Below, piece after piece: positions 1-9,880 of a stretch of DNA of 64,000 nt. A program made the translations under genes and the position numbers. The notes beneath the pieces were generated by a model. It was not told where the DNA came from, did no database searches, and saw only the letters and a list, made by a program, of their open reading frames with translations. Source of the DNA: Candidatus Methylacidiphilales bacterium (lineage in GTDB: Bacteria > Verrucomicrobiota > Verrucomicrobiia > Methylacidiphilales > JAAUTS01); contig JAQTNW010000007.1 of NCBI GenBank assembly GCA_028713655.1, forward strand, positions 18,641-82,640, written 5' to 3'. Positions within the stretch are counted from its first letter, which is position 1; each line of letters opens with the position of its first letter.

Positions 1-37
1 GGCGTGTAGGCTGTTACCTGGATGGCCTAGTTAGCCC
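1..37 (-). other. possible attC-like recombination site, incomplete at window edge
   Basis: On the minus strand the toxin stop codon is followed within a few bases by GGGCTAACTAGG, which resembles the R''-type core (RYYYAAC) that opens an integron attC site directly after a cassette gene. The remainder of the site would lie to the left of the window, so its partner core cannot be seen. Weak on its own; proposed because similar motifs flank the next genes. Confidence 0.25.
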
Positions 38-40
38 TTC

Positions 41-316
41 CTACTTCTTGATCTTATCGTATTCGTCGTGCTGACCTATCCAAATCCATAGACATCCTTC
101 TGGCACTTCAGCAGCCAATGCGCGATGACCCAATCCGATTCTGACTGACCAAACTTGCCCCACCTTTTTGAATTGCAGTGATGGGTGCCTTGGATTTGCC
201 TTCAAAAACTGAAAGCAACGATCAGCGTTTCGCTGGATTTCTGGAGGAAGCTGTCGATAGTGAAACCAGTAACTACTGCTCGCCTTATGCTTAAATGTCT
301 GAGGATTGCCCTGCAC
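41..316 (-). CDS. RelE/ParE-superfamily toxin
   Basis: A 91-residue basic protein with the size and layout of RelE/ParE/HigB toxins. It has an N-terminal helix pair around 'HYRQLPPEIQRNADRCF', followed by beta-strand segments with 'VWSVRIGLGHRALA', the typical place for the conserved arginine of the barrel. The C-terminus is 'WIWIGQHDEYDKI', and the H-D/E-Y tail matches many RelE-like proteins. The proposed antitoxin is encoded immediately upstream on the same strand and overlaps the toxin start by 26 bases, as in many type II modules. By family knowledge it would be an mRNA-cleaving or gyrase-poisoning toxin; which one cannot be told from sequence. It lies among other short co-directional accessory genes, consistent with a cassette-type island. 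Confidence 0.75.
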   Translation of the reverse strand: MQGNPQTFKHKASSSYWFHYRQLPPEIQRNADRCFQFLKANPRHPSLQFKKVGQVWSVRIGLGHRALAAEVPEGCLWIWIGQHDEYDKIKK

Positions 317-488
317 GATGTTCCTCTAACGCCTTTGAAATAAAACTGTCCAAGCGGCCAGAATTAGAGTCTGCTTCGATCTCCTTATCCCATTGCTCCA
401 TATCAAAGTCAGTGAACCACTTACGAAAAGTTTTTAATTCGTCATTCGTAAAGTGGGTCACAGCATGTTCAACTTCTTGCACGCTCAT
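291..488 (-). CDS. type II antitoxin partner of the RelE/ParE-like toxin
   Basis: A small acidic protein of about 65 residues starting 'MSVQEVEHAVTHF'. I chose this internal ATG because the longer reading begins with a lysine-rich stretch (KKIAKEKFFNY) unlike antitoxin N-termini. The sequence contains 'LTNDELKTFRKWF'-like and 'DMEQWDKEIEADSNSGRLD' segments, typical of the helical, acidic antitoxins (often annotated as addiction-module proteins) found upstream of RelE toxins. It overlaps the downstream toxin start by 26 bases, indicating coupled translation. No DNA-binding motif is obvious in the N-terminus, so autoregulation is uncertain. Confidence 0.65.
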   Translation of the reverse strand: MSVQEVEHAVTHFTNDELKTFRKWFTDFDMEQWDKEIEADSNSGRLDSFISKALEEHRAGQSSDI

Positions 489-532
489 AGGCAAAGGATA
501 ATTGAAAAACTTTTCTTTTGCAATTTTTTTTG

Positions 533-704
533 GGCTTACGTCCAAGGTCAGCTACGGTCTCCCGGAAACTGCGCATGAATGCAAGCCGCGGCAGCGAAGG
601 CACGGCGACTGCGGAAGCAGTCGCCGTGACTGAGCGCCAAGCTAAATCGGAACTTCGCACAACGACCAGCGCGGGAGGATGATAGCTGCTCCGTCTTGTT
701 AGAA
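533..704 (-). other. possible attC-like spacer between immunity-like gene and toxin-antitoxin pair
   Basis: Reading the minus strand, 'TTCTAACAAGACGGAGCAGC' begins eight bases after the stop of the YbbC/YhhH-like gene and strongly resembles the start of an attC site (R'' core then AAG plus the L'' box). About 165 bases later 'CGTAAGCC' resembles a degenerate R' core. The interval carries a perfect hairpin (601-628). The span is longer than most attC sites, and the inner L boxes do not pair cleanly, so this remains a proposal. Confidence 0.3.
601..628. repeat. perfect 12-bp hairpin with GGAA loop
   Basis: CACGGCGACTGC at 601-612 is the exact reverse complement of 617-628, leaving a four-base loop. 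No T-run follows on either strand, so it is not a canonical intrinsic terminator. It sits within the palindromic spacer after the immunity-like gene. Confidence 0.85.
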
Positions 705-707
705 GAT

Positions 708-1034
708 TCATTTTCCATGACTCACTCTAATAATTTTTCCGTCATCCTTTGCAATTTCAGCAATGGCAACTCCGCCAATGGTATTCTCTGGCAATGATCC
801 TTCCACTATCCAAATGTTGTTGCTTCCAAGTTTCGCTTTGTACGGCTTCTCGCCTGCAATCTGCTTCTCACCATAAATTGGTTCCCAGACAGCAACTGCG
901 ATTTTGATAGCAGTCTTTGCGTCCGGAACATATCCATCATTTGGTTTGTAGTTGTGTTTTGCGGTCTCACCAGCAAATGCGCAAATGTTCGCGAGTATAA
1001 TTGCACTAACAACAGTAAAAGTTTTGGTGGTCAT
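708..1034 (-). CDS. exported YbbC/YhhH-type NTF2-fold immunity-like protein
   Basis: A 108-residue protein with an N-terminal signal peptide (about residues 1-22, 'TFTVVSAIILANICAFAG'). The mature domain has the hallmark series of the YbbC/YhhH (NTF2-fold immunity, Imm-NTF2 type) family: 'DAKTAIKIAVAVWEPIYG', then 'KPYKAKLGSNNIWIVEG', then 'GGVAIAEIAKDDGKIIRVS' with the conserved C-terminal 'HGK'. Members are often encoded as orphan immunity proteins near polymorphic toxins or in variable islands. No toxin gene is visible next to it, so it may be an orphan or a cassette-borne gene. Its stop is followed directly by an attC-like motif and its start is preceded by another. The function as an immunity factor is family knowledge, not shown here. 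Confidence 0.75.
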   Translation of the reverse strand: MTTKTFTVVSAIILANICAFAGETAKHNYKPNDGYVPDAKTAIKIAVAVWEPIYGEKQIAGEKPYKAKLGSNNIWIVEGSLPENTIGGVAIAEIAKDDGKIIRVSHGK

Positions 1035-1048
1035 GGTTGCTGGAATCT

Positions 1049-1112
1049 TCTAAAACGCAAAGCGCAGCCGCAGCCGGGGAGCGGCAGGTGGCAGCACGTA
1101 AGATGTTTAGCT
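1049..1112 (-). other. possible attC-like site between DUF4262 gene and immunity-like gene
   Basis: On the minus strand, AGCTAAAC near 1112 and GTTTTAGA near 1049 are 64 bases apart and mutually near-complementary. The interior is GC-rich and palindromic around 'CGCTCCCCGGCTGCGGCTGC'. Length and placement (just after one small gene, just before the next) fit an attC site, but the core sequences are not canonical. Confidence 0.35.
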
Positions 1113-1127
1113 ATGGTAGCCATGGAA

Positions 1128-1733
1128 CTAAAGGCCGCGTGGGCTGTCGGCTGGCGCGTCTGGTTCGGTGTTTGTTTCGCTTTCCATGGGCTCCAGTGTT
1201 TGGATTTGTCTGGCGCGTGGATCACAGGCTGGCTCCCACGGATAATAACCGTTTTTGTCTGGCCAGCAAAGTTGCAAGACCGGAAATTTATGAGCGGCAA
1301 CGGCAGGTGCCTTGAAGAGTAAGGAGCGGTAAAACCAACACCCGTATCCCAGATAATCGAAGTATCGCTCTTGGGGCACTGGTCTTGCCTTGAATTGGAC
1401 TTCGCCTCTCCCTAGATCGTAGCGAATGGAATGTTGGTCAGCAACGGAATGACCAGTCTCCACATAGCTAAATAAATCATTCATCATGTTACCAATGTTC
1501 GTGATCCCCATGACAAGAAACTCTGCGTGGCCAAGATTGAGATAGAACCCTATGGAATAACAGTAGTCGTATGGAAGATCAGGATTTGTGTCATCAGGGG
1601 TGATCTGCAGGACCGAACAGCCGTGTGTCGTGATGTCACGAAATATCGATAAATCGCGTGAATCCTGAGGCTCTTGCCAGACAAAGCCTGGAATTCTTGG
1701 CGATGTCACTGAGTTCTTATATCGCGCATCCAT
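1128..1733 (-). CDS. DUF4262-family protein
   Basis: About 201 residues starting 'MDARYKNSVTSPRIPGFVW'. I preferred this ATG to the upstream one because the extra N-terminal 44 residues run through a perfect inverted repeat (1764-1817), and 'GGTGG' lies just before the chosen start. The middle matches the DUF4262 signature: 'PYDYCYSIGFYLNLGHAEFLVMG', where a 'Y-S-I-G' strand is followed by 'GHAEF' (a GHPE-like motif). After that comes a segment 'YFDYLGYGCWFYRS' and 'FPVLQLCWPDKNGYYPWE', also typical. The C-terminal 30 residues are acidic and low complexity. DUF4262 proteins have no established function and are common in accessory islands. Confidence 0.7.
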   Translation of the reverse strand: MDARYKNSVTSPRIPGFVWQEPQDSRDLSIFRDITTHGCSVLQITPDDTNPDLPYDYCYSIGFYLNLGHAEFLVMGITNIGNMMNDLFSYVETGHSVADQHSIRYDLGRGEVQFKARPVPQERYFDYLGYGCWFYRSLLFKAPAVAAHKFPVLQLCWPDKNGYYPWEPACDPRARQIQTLEPMESETNTEPDAPADSPRGL

Positions 1734-1763
1734 ATTCCACCGAACAGTTTTATTCTCCTGCCG

Positions 1764-1817
1764 GTCGGTTTTACCCCCTGTTATCCGACCGGTCGCATAA
1801 CAGGGGGTAAAACCGAC
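1764..1817. repeat. 54-bp near-perfect palindrome with two 21-bp arms
   Basis: The 21 bases at 1764-1784 are the exact reverse complement of 1797-1817. The 12-base spacer itself contains an 8-base palindrome (GACCGGTC, 1787-1794). It lies about 30 bases upstream of the DUF4262 start. No T-run is adjacent. It could be a recombination site, a transposon-end relic, or a strong cruciform or transcript hairpin. Confidence 0.9.
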
Positions 1818-1865
1818 ATGTAGGCATAATCGTGTTGTTGGTTGACGCTCAGTGAAGCATTTCAC

Positions 1866-2342
1866 TGGAGGATTTTCAAGTTTTAAGCGTGAGAGCGGTC
1901 AGCTTTCGGCATTCAGCTCTCAGCCGTCCACAGAAAAAGCGGCGTCGTGCCGCCGCAGTCCAAAAATCCGTTTTTATCTGCGCTATCAGCGGTTAAAAAT
2001 GGATTCCGCTGATAAAGCTGCCGGGCAGGATGCCCGGCAGAGCGGGCGGGACGCCCGCGCTCCTGTAAAACCCAAATTCCTTCCTGCATTCGACCACGCA
2101 GGACATAGTTCCAGTCAAGTGCGTTCAACTCAGTTTGTTTTAACCTCAATTTTTGCGTATTTTGCGCTTTTTAGCGGCTAATCGTATTCCAGTTTCAAGT
2201 CCCGGATTTTGACTCTCCTCTGTGTCTTTGTGTCCCTGTGAGAGAAAATGTGTTCCTGCGCCTTGGCGTCTTACGCCCTCCTGCTCGCGATGCATATCGG
2301 AGTTGCGTTAAAATTCCGTTGCCTTCGTGTGAGGCATTCAGC
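1866..2342. repeat. gene-free spacer with composite dispersed repeats
   Basis: No gene is supported here. Modules seen in order are: a 'CAGCTTTCGGCATTCAGCTC'-type unit (about 1897-1916); a GCGGC/GCCGC hairpin unit at 1931-1966; an 'ATCTGCG...CAGCGGTTAA' unit (about 1976-1997); two adjacent hairpins at 2018-2040 and 2041-2058; and a 'TTTTGCGCTTTTTAGCGGCTA'-like unit near 2157. The first three recur in the same order, inverted, at 14050-14215. The double hairpin recurs at 12789-12833. Confidence 0.7.
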
Positions 2343-3566
2343 CTAATCCCCTTCCGTTTCCAGATCGGGTATCCGGTTGAACGCAATCCGCAGCGGCGCC
2401 GATTCCAGCGCCTCGTGCGCCCCGCCGAAATAAACGGCGTTTTTCCCGAATTTTTCGTTCAAGGAATCCACCGCTTTGTTAAGCGAATTCTTCCGCCCGG
2501 CGGCTTTCACAAACAGCGACGGCGTAAAATTGCCGCGATGCACCAATCGGGACAGGACAACCCCCACCGCGATGGGCGCCGCAGACGGCCGTCCGCGCTT
2601 TTCCCAAAGCTGCTTCATCAGGCGCAGTAATTCCAGCGAGTCGTCCGTTTCCGTGATATGAATCTCGTCGTTCCAGCGCTTGTCCCCGGAATATTTGACC
2701 GTCAGCGACAACCCGCCAGCCAGGTATTCCATTTTCCGCAATCGCATCGCGGCTTTTTGCAGGAGCCGGTTCAGGACGGCAAAGGCGTCGGCGTTGTTGC
2801 GCTCCTCCGGAGGCAGCACATGCGAATGGCCGACCGAGCGGTGCTCCGTTTCCCGATCCGGCACGACCCTGCCCCGCAGCAATTCATACATCCTTTCGCC
2901 CTCGATGCTTCCCCATGCGGCATGAAGCGCATTCCGGCTGGCGGTACACATATCCTTGACCGTGCAAATCCCGTGCTCGCGGAGCCGGCGCTCCATGTTT
3001 TCGCCAATGCCGCAAAAGTCCCGCAATTCGAGCCGGTAGAGGCAATCCGGCAGGTCCTTTTCCTCAATCACCACCAGGCCGTCGGGCTTTTGCATGTCGG
3101 AGGCTGTCTTGGCCAGAAAGGTGTTCGGGGCAATGCCGATCGAACAACGGAGCGCCGGGCCGATTTGTTTGGAAATGCTTTCCTTGATCTGCCGGGCCAG
3201 CGCCAGAGCCTCCTCGCGCTTCTGCCAGCGGCCTGTCAGTTCGCAGTCCATTTCGTCAATCGACAATACCCGGCTGACGTGCATGCAGGATTCGACCATG
3301 TCCACAAGTTTCCTGTGGTATTCCACATAAAGCGACGGGCGCGCCTCGATGATCTTCAAGCCGGGGCACAGTTTTTTGGCGTCGCCGACCCTCGTGCCCG
3401 TCTTGACGCCGAATCGCTTGGCCTCGTAGCTGGCGGCGATGCAGCAGGTCGTATCGGCCAGCACCGGCACCACAGCCACGGGTTTGCCCCTCAGCCGGGG
3501 CTGGAGGTGCTGCTCCACCGAGGCGAAGTAGGAGTTGAAATCAACAAATAAGGATCGTAACGGCAT
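2343..3566 (-). CDS. Y-family DNA polymerase (DinB/UmuC type)
   Basis: A 407-residue translesion polymerase. The start 'MPLRSLFVDFNSYFASVEQ' carries the first catalytic aspartate in the 'VDFNSYFASVE' motif, and 'VLSIDEMDCELTG' supplies the second acidic pair (S-x-D-E). 'RCSIGIAPNTFLAKTASDMQ' and 'KPDGL' are the conserved palm/fingers motif. 'FCGIGENMERRLREHGI' is the helix-hairpin-helix of the thumb, and the last third is the little-finger domain. The length suits a DinB/UmuC enzyme without a long C-terminal extension, and no beta-clamp motif is evident at the tail. It bypasses damaged template bases. No ImuA, DnaE2 or LexA-like partner is visible nearby, and it stands as a single gene between repeat-rich spacers. 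Confidence 0.9.
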   Translation of the reverse strand: MPLRSLFVDFNSYFASVEQHLQPRLRGKPVAVVPVLADTTCCIAASYEAKRFGVKTGTRVGDAKKLCPGLKIIEARPSLYVEYHRKLVDMVESCMHVSRVLSIDEMDCELTGRWQKREEALALARQIKESISKQIGPALRCSIGIAPNTFLAKTASDMQKPDGLVVIEEKDLPDCLYRLELRDFCGIGENMERRLREHGICTVKDMCTASRNALHAAWGSIEGERMYELLRGRVVPDRETEHRSVGHSHVLPPEERNNADAFAVLNRLLQKAAMRLRKMEYLAGGLSLTVKYSGDKRWNDEIHITETDDSLELLRLMKQLWEKRGRPSAAPIAVGVVLSRLVHRGNFTPSLFVKAAGRKNSLNKAVDSLNEKFGKNAVYFGGAHEALESAPLRIAFNRIPDLETEGD

Positions 3567-3883
3567 AAAATCGGCAAACCCATTTTACAGAAAGATCGCG
3601 AAGGGCGCTAAGGAAAAGCTTAAAAACTTACAAATCCGCCACAGGACAGATTCTCCGGGCGCGAACTCCGACATACGTCGCGAGCAGGAAAGCGCAAAAA
3701 AAACGCAAAGGATTAAGAGAAGCTTGAAATCCTGTAAATCCTGTCAAAAAAATACTTTGCTGGTGCTGAATTTGAATCCGTGCCCATCTGAGTTATCCGT
3801 GGTTCAAAATGTTTTTCTTTGCGGCTTGGCGTCTTAGCGTGAAAATTTTCTATCTGCGTTCATCTGCGCAATCTGCGGATGTT
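3567..3883. repeat. gene-free spacer of degraded dispersed repeats
   Basis: No credible gene. The stretch is built from pieces also found elsewhere in the window: 'GATCGCGAAGGGCGCTAAGG', 'AATCCTGTAAATCCTGTC', 'GAGTTATCCGTGGTTCAAAA', 'TTTGCGGCTTGGCGTCTTAG' and 'ATCTGCGTTCATCTGCG'. These are typical of the decaying intergenic repeats of this genome. Confidence 0.6.
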
Positions 3884-4309
3884 TTAGACTATGGCCTTCG
3901 ATTCCAGTTCCGCGAGGCGCTTTTTGCAGCGTTCCAACTCGGATTCCGTGTGCCGCCCGTGATTGGCTTCCTGCTCGGCCCGGGCCAGGGCCTGTTGCAG
4001 GTTTTTAAAATCAAGTTTCAGAATATCGATTTCACGCTTGTGCATCGACAGCTTGGACTCGGCTTCGTTTAAAGCGGCTTTGCTCTCCGACAACTCCTTC
4101 AAAAGCTGTTGATGCTTGGCATAGATCGCATCGGCGGCGGCCACCGCCTTCGTCTGCCATGCGGCCAATTCATCGATCTGCGCCTGTAATTCGCGCTTTT
4201 CCGTTTCGATCTGCCGGACTCTGGCGTCCGCCGGATCGGGCTCCACTGGCTTGGGCAACGCTGCCCGAAGATTCGCCGCCCCGCCGGTTTGGGATGATTC
4301 AGTCGCCAT
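3884..4309 (-). CDS. small coiled-coil protein of unknown function
   Basis: About 141 residues from 'MATESSQTGGAANLRAAL'. I chose this ATG because the upstream eight residues are lysine-rich and not needed. After a proline-rich linker ('PKPVEPDPAD') the rest (about residues 35-135) is one continuous heptad-like coiled coil rich in E, K, Q, A and L: 'IETEKRELQAQIDELAAW', 'LLKELSESKAALNEAESKL', 'LKLDFKNLQQALARAEQ'. No signal peptide, transmembrane segment or catalytic motif is seen. It is transcribed away from carB and is not obviously in an operon. I do not recognise a family; a structural or scaffold role is only a guess. Confidence 0.6.
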   Translation of the reverse strand: MATESSQTGGAANLRAALPKPVEPDPADARVRQIETEKRELQAQIDELAAWQTKAVAAADAIYAKHQQLLKELSESKAALNEAESKLSMHKREIDILKLDFKNLQQALARAEQEANHGRHTESELERCKKRLAELESKAIV

Positions 4310-4670
4310 CCTTTTAAAACTTTCCTTTTGCACAGTTTACCCCTCCTTGACCCTTGGCCTTATATACCTGCTTGTCCGCAGTAGAGGAAGCCTTTTTAAC
4401 CTGCATATTTCATGCTCATTTTAATAATCAACCTGTTGGCGCTTGTGGCGCGGCACTGGAAGTACACGCGGCAATCCGGATGTTTCACACGCTTCTGAAA
4501 ACCCCTGCAAAGGGTCCAACCCAAGGACCGGGCACAATCAAGGAGCATTCACATCCGGGTTAAAAACAAAACCGCCTGAATGAGATTTTTCTTGAATTGG
4601 AACTGCCTTATTTTGAGGCGGTTTTGCAGCTTTTGCTTGGCAACTTACACCGGCTTGGCAACCTTGCGCC
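4310..4670 (+). other. leader region upstream of carB with an 11-bp hairpin
   Basis: No gene is visible. CAAAACCGCCT at 4567-4577 pairs perfectly with 4616-4626 across a 38-base loop, ending about 45 bases before the carB start codon. A short T-rich tract follows the right arm. This could be a terminator for upstream transcription or a leader structure affecting carB. No PyrR-like or classical pyrimidine attenuator is recognised. Confidence 0.45.
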
Positions 4671-7940
<3,270 letters not shown>

Positions 7941-8402
7941 ACCACGAAGACACCAAGTCACGAAGTTTTGGCCGCTAAAAAGCGCAAAAATTGGGCGGAA
8001 AGTTTTCAAACCACAGCCAAATCCGGTGTTGTTCTTGTGAAATCATTCTGCTTTTCATCCTGTCAATCCCGTTAATCCTGTTAAAAATACGTCCTGCCTT
8101 TCCTTCGCTGCTTTGTTTGCCCGCCACGGCGGGCTTTAGCGGACATGAAAACCTTTTTTGGGGAAAGTGGGATTAATAATTTTGCCGCGATTTCCTCTTG
8201 AACCGCGGCCCATGCCGCGGCAATCTTTCGTTTTGTCCACAAAACGCGCTCGTGGCGTTTGCGTGCCGCTATAGCGGCCTTCCCAACCAGCCGGAGGCCA
8301 TTTGGCAACAACCTGGGGCAACAGGGGGTTCAATGATTTCGCCACGATTTCGTCTTGAACCGCGGCCCCAGCCGCGGCAATCTTTCGTTTTGTCCACAAA
8401 AC
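7941..8402. repeat. gene-free spacer with a direct repeat leading into tRNA-Leu
   Basis: No gene is supported. Two copies of a roughly 77-base unit lie at about 8181-8256 and 8338-8414. Each has a perfect CCGCGGC/GCCGCGG hairpin and a GTTTTGTCCACAAAAC hairpin, and ends in GCGCTCGTGGCG. In the second copy this ending is the first 12 bases of the tRNA-Leu gene, so the first copy carries a detached tRNA 5' end. The left part (7941-8180) has degraded dispersed repeats ('GGCCGCTAAAAAGCGCAAAA'). Confidence 0.75.
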
Positions 8403-8483
8403 GCGCTCGTGGCGAAATGGCAGACGCGCAAGCTTGAGGTGCTTGTGGGGTAACCCATGGAGGTTCGAGTCCTCTCGAGCGCA
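8403..8483 (+). tRNA. tRNA-Leu (anticodon GAG)
   Basis: The acceptor stem GCGCTCG (8403-8409) pairs perfectly with CGAGCGC (8476-8482), with discriminator A at 8483. The D arm reads GGCGAAATGGCAGACGC. The anticodon stem CAAGC/GCTTG encloses loop TTGAGGT, giving anticodon GAG. A long class II variable arm (TGGGGTAACCCA) and T arm GGAGG-TTCGAGT-CCTCT follow. CCA is not encoded. Its 5' 12 bases and its 3' 14 bases are both duplicated in neighbouring direct repeats. Confidence 0.95.
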
Positions 8484-8509
8484 ATTCCCCGTGCGATAAC
8501 AAACCATCG

Positions 8510-8557
8510 CGTCATTGCGAGGAGTTCAGGCGCAGTCTGAACGACGTGGCAATCCAG
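8510..8557 (+). repeat. palindromic CGTCATTGCGAGG-type repeat, copy 1
   Basis: A 48-base element running from CGTCATTGCGAGGAG to GGCAATCCAG, with an inner arm around TTCAGGCGCAGTCTGAA. It belongs to a widespread class of bacterial intergenic palindromes with these end motifs. A copy lies 157 bases downstream and an inverted one at 23871-23917. Confidence 0.75.
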
Positions 8558-8666
8558 AACACAGCCGCAAAGCGGCTTATTCTCAAAACGAAGTCATCCC
8601 GCAACATTTCAGCTTTGCTGAAATAATCCTCTCGAGCGCAATTCCCCGTGCGATAACAAACCATCG

Positions 8667-8714
8667 CGTCATTGCGAGGAGTTCAGGCGCAGTCTGAACG
8701 ACGTGGCAATCCAG
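8667..8714 (+). repeat. palindromic CGTCATTGCGAGG-type repeat, copy 2
   Basis: Identical in layout to 8510-8557, duplicated as part of the 157-base tandem repeat. Confidence 0.75.
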
Positions 8715-8797
8715 AACACAGCCGCAAAGCGGCTTATTCTCAAAACGAAGTCATCCTGCAACATTTCAGCTTTGCTGAAATAATCCTCTCGAGCGCA

Positions 8798-8992
8798 AAT
8801 TCCCCCACGCGTCCGGCACCATGGAGTGCGCTGGCAGAACTTTCGCTATCCCCCTGAAAAGGGGGAAGACAGGGGGTTTCGATTTGTTGGAACAGCCAAA
8901 AAGCGGTGTCGCACCCTGCGGACTCTTGACCTCCATAATTTTAACGAAGGAGGTTGTCACCGCACTCCACATTGTCTTCAGCCTCTGCCTCC
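8798..8992. other. spacer with degraded repeats
   Basis: No gene is seen. It contains a CCCCCTGAAAAGGGGG hairpin (about 8851-8866) and, at 8896-8925, a degraded third copy of the GCGGCGTCG...CGCAGTCC repeat found at 1931-1966 and 14075-14110. Confidence 0.5.
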
Positions 8993-9844
8993 TCAGCGGT
9001 GAACCCCTGTTTTGCGCCTTCCCGATAACCGCCGCATCTCGAGCGGGGTCTGGCCCAGCAATTGCCGGAACTGACGATGAAAATAAAAAACATCGCGATA
9101 ACCGAGAGCAGCGGCGATTTCCTGGATCGACAACTCCGTTTCCCGCAGCAGGGTCGCAGCCCGGTTGATGCGCTCGCGAAGAACATATTGCCGCGCCGAC
9201 AATCCGAACGCCTGCAAAAAGCGGCGGTTGAATTGAGGGATAGAAAGAGCACAGCGGCTTGCCATTGACGGCGCGTCCCACTCCGCGCCGGGCCGGGAAC
9301 GGATTTCCAAGGCAAGCGCGGCAAGCTTTTCGTCAGCCGGATGGGCCGCATGCCTTCGCTCACTGAGCAAAAGGCCTTGCGAAACAAGCTGCCCAACGAA
9401 GGCCGCCGCGAGCAATCGGCCCGCCGGGCCTTGCTCGTAGGCATGGGTTGCCTGTTCCGCACAGCGTCCGGTGAAGTCGATGTCGCTGATGGTATAATGA
9501 AACAGGTGTGGAAAGAAACGGCTCGTTTCCAACTGTGGCTCTGTGCGGAGAAAGTGACAGGCAAACACCACCAACGGATTTTCGGAATCGTGCGTGGCTT
9601 CGATACGATCCCCGGGTTGAAAGACAAAACCGATTCCGGCCCGCAAGGCGTACGGAGTATCGCCAAAAACCAGCCTTCCCCGCCCCGCGAGAACAATCCA
9701 AATATCGAAATCACCAAAAGGCGCGGGCACCCAGCGCCAGGCAGGTTCGCAGTGTTCCAGGCGCGGCCGGTCAATTTGAATCGGAAGGATGGAGGTGAGT
9801 TCGCTTATGATCGATTTATGCAATACTTTGATTGCTCTGTCCAT
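8993..9844 (-). CDS. AraC-family transcriptional regulator
   Basis: A 283-residue protein with an N-terminal cupin-like sensing domain (about 30-120; 'GDFDIWIVLAGRGRLVFGD', 'FVFQPGDRIEA'). The C-terminal double helix-turn-helix of the AraC/XylS family (about 185-275) has 'MASRCALSIPQFNRRFLQAF', then 'SARQYVLRERINRAATLLR', 'SIQEIAAALGYRDVFYFHRQ' and 'FRQLLGQTPLEMRR'. It is divergent from the PhyH dioxygenase gene with only about 36 bases between starts, so it most likely controls the PhyH-UroD pair. The ligand is unknown. Verrucomicrobial genomes carry many such AraC-PhyH neighbourhoods linked to small carbohydrate or methylated-compound use (family knowledge, not demonstrated here). Confidence 0.88.
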   Translation of the reverse strand: MDRAIKVLHKSIISELTSILPIQIDRPRLEHCEPAWRWVPAPFGDFDIWIVLAGRGRLVFGDTPYALRAGIGFVFQPGDRIEATHDSENPLVVFACHFLRTEPQLETSRFFPHLFHYTISDIDFTGRCAEQATHAYEQGPAGRLLAAAFVGQLVSQGLLLSERRHAAHPADEKLAALALEIRSRPGAEWDAPSMASRCALSIPQFNRRFLQAFGLSARQYVLRERINRAATLLRETELSIQEIAAALGYRDVFYFHRQFRQLLGQTPLEMRRLSGRRKTGVHR

Positions 9845-9880
9845 TGTTTTTTCCAGGGCAGATACCCATGTTAATTACCC

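Larger units (their letters stand above)
8470..8797 (+). repeat. 157-bp tandem repeat primed by the tRNA-Leu 3' end
   Basis: TCCTCTCGAGCGCA, the last 14 bases of the tRNA, occurs at 8470-8483, 8627-8640 and 8784-8797, exactly 157 bases apart. The two intervening units are almost identical (one visible difference, CCCGC versus CCTGC before 'AACATTTCAG'). Each unit holds a copy of the CGTCATTGCGAGG palindromic repeat and an ATTTCAG/CTGAAAT hairpin. The repeated tRNA end resembles duplicated attachment cores. No integrase is seen. Confidence 0.9.

Noticed and set aside
469..711. 80-codon minus-strand frame in the spacer after the immunity-like gene
   Set aside because: It runs through a perfect hairpin and the attC-like spacer, with no domain and no ribosome binding site.
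2658..3551. 297-codon open frame antisense to the Y-family polymerase
   Set aside because: No domain is recognisable and the polymerase motifs on the minus strand are unambiguous.
4567..4626. Pyrimidine-responsive attenuator or riboswitch before carB
   Set aside because: Only a simple 11-bp hairpin with a long loop is present; there is no antiterminator alternative, leader peptide or PyrR site that I can see.
8470..8797. CRISPR array
   Set aside because: Units are 157 bases and nearly identical throughout; there are no short repeats with unique spacers and no cas genes.
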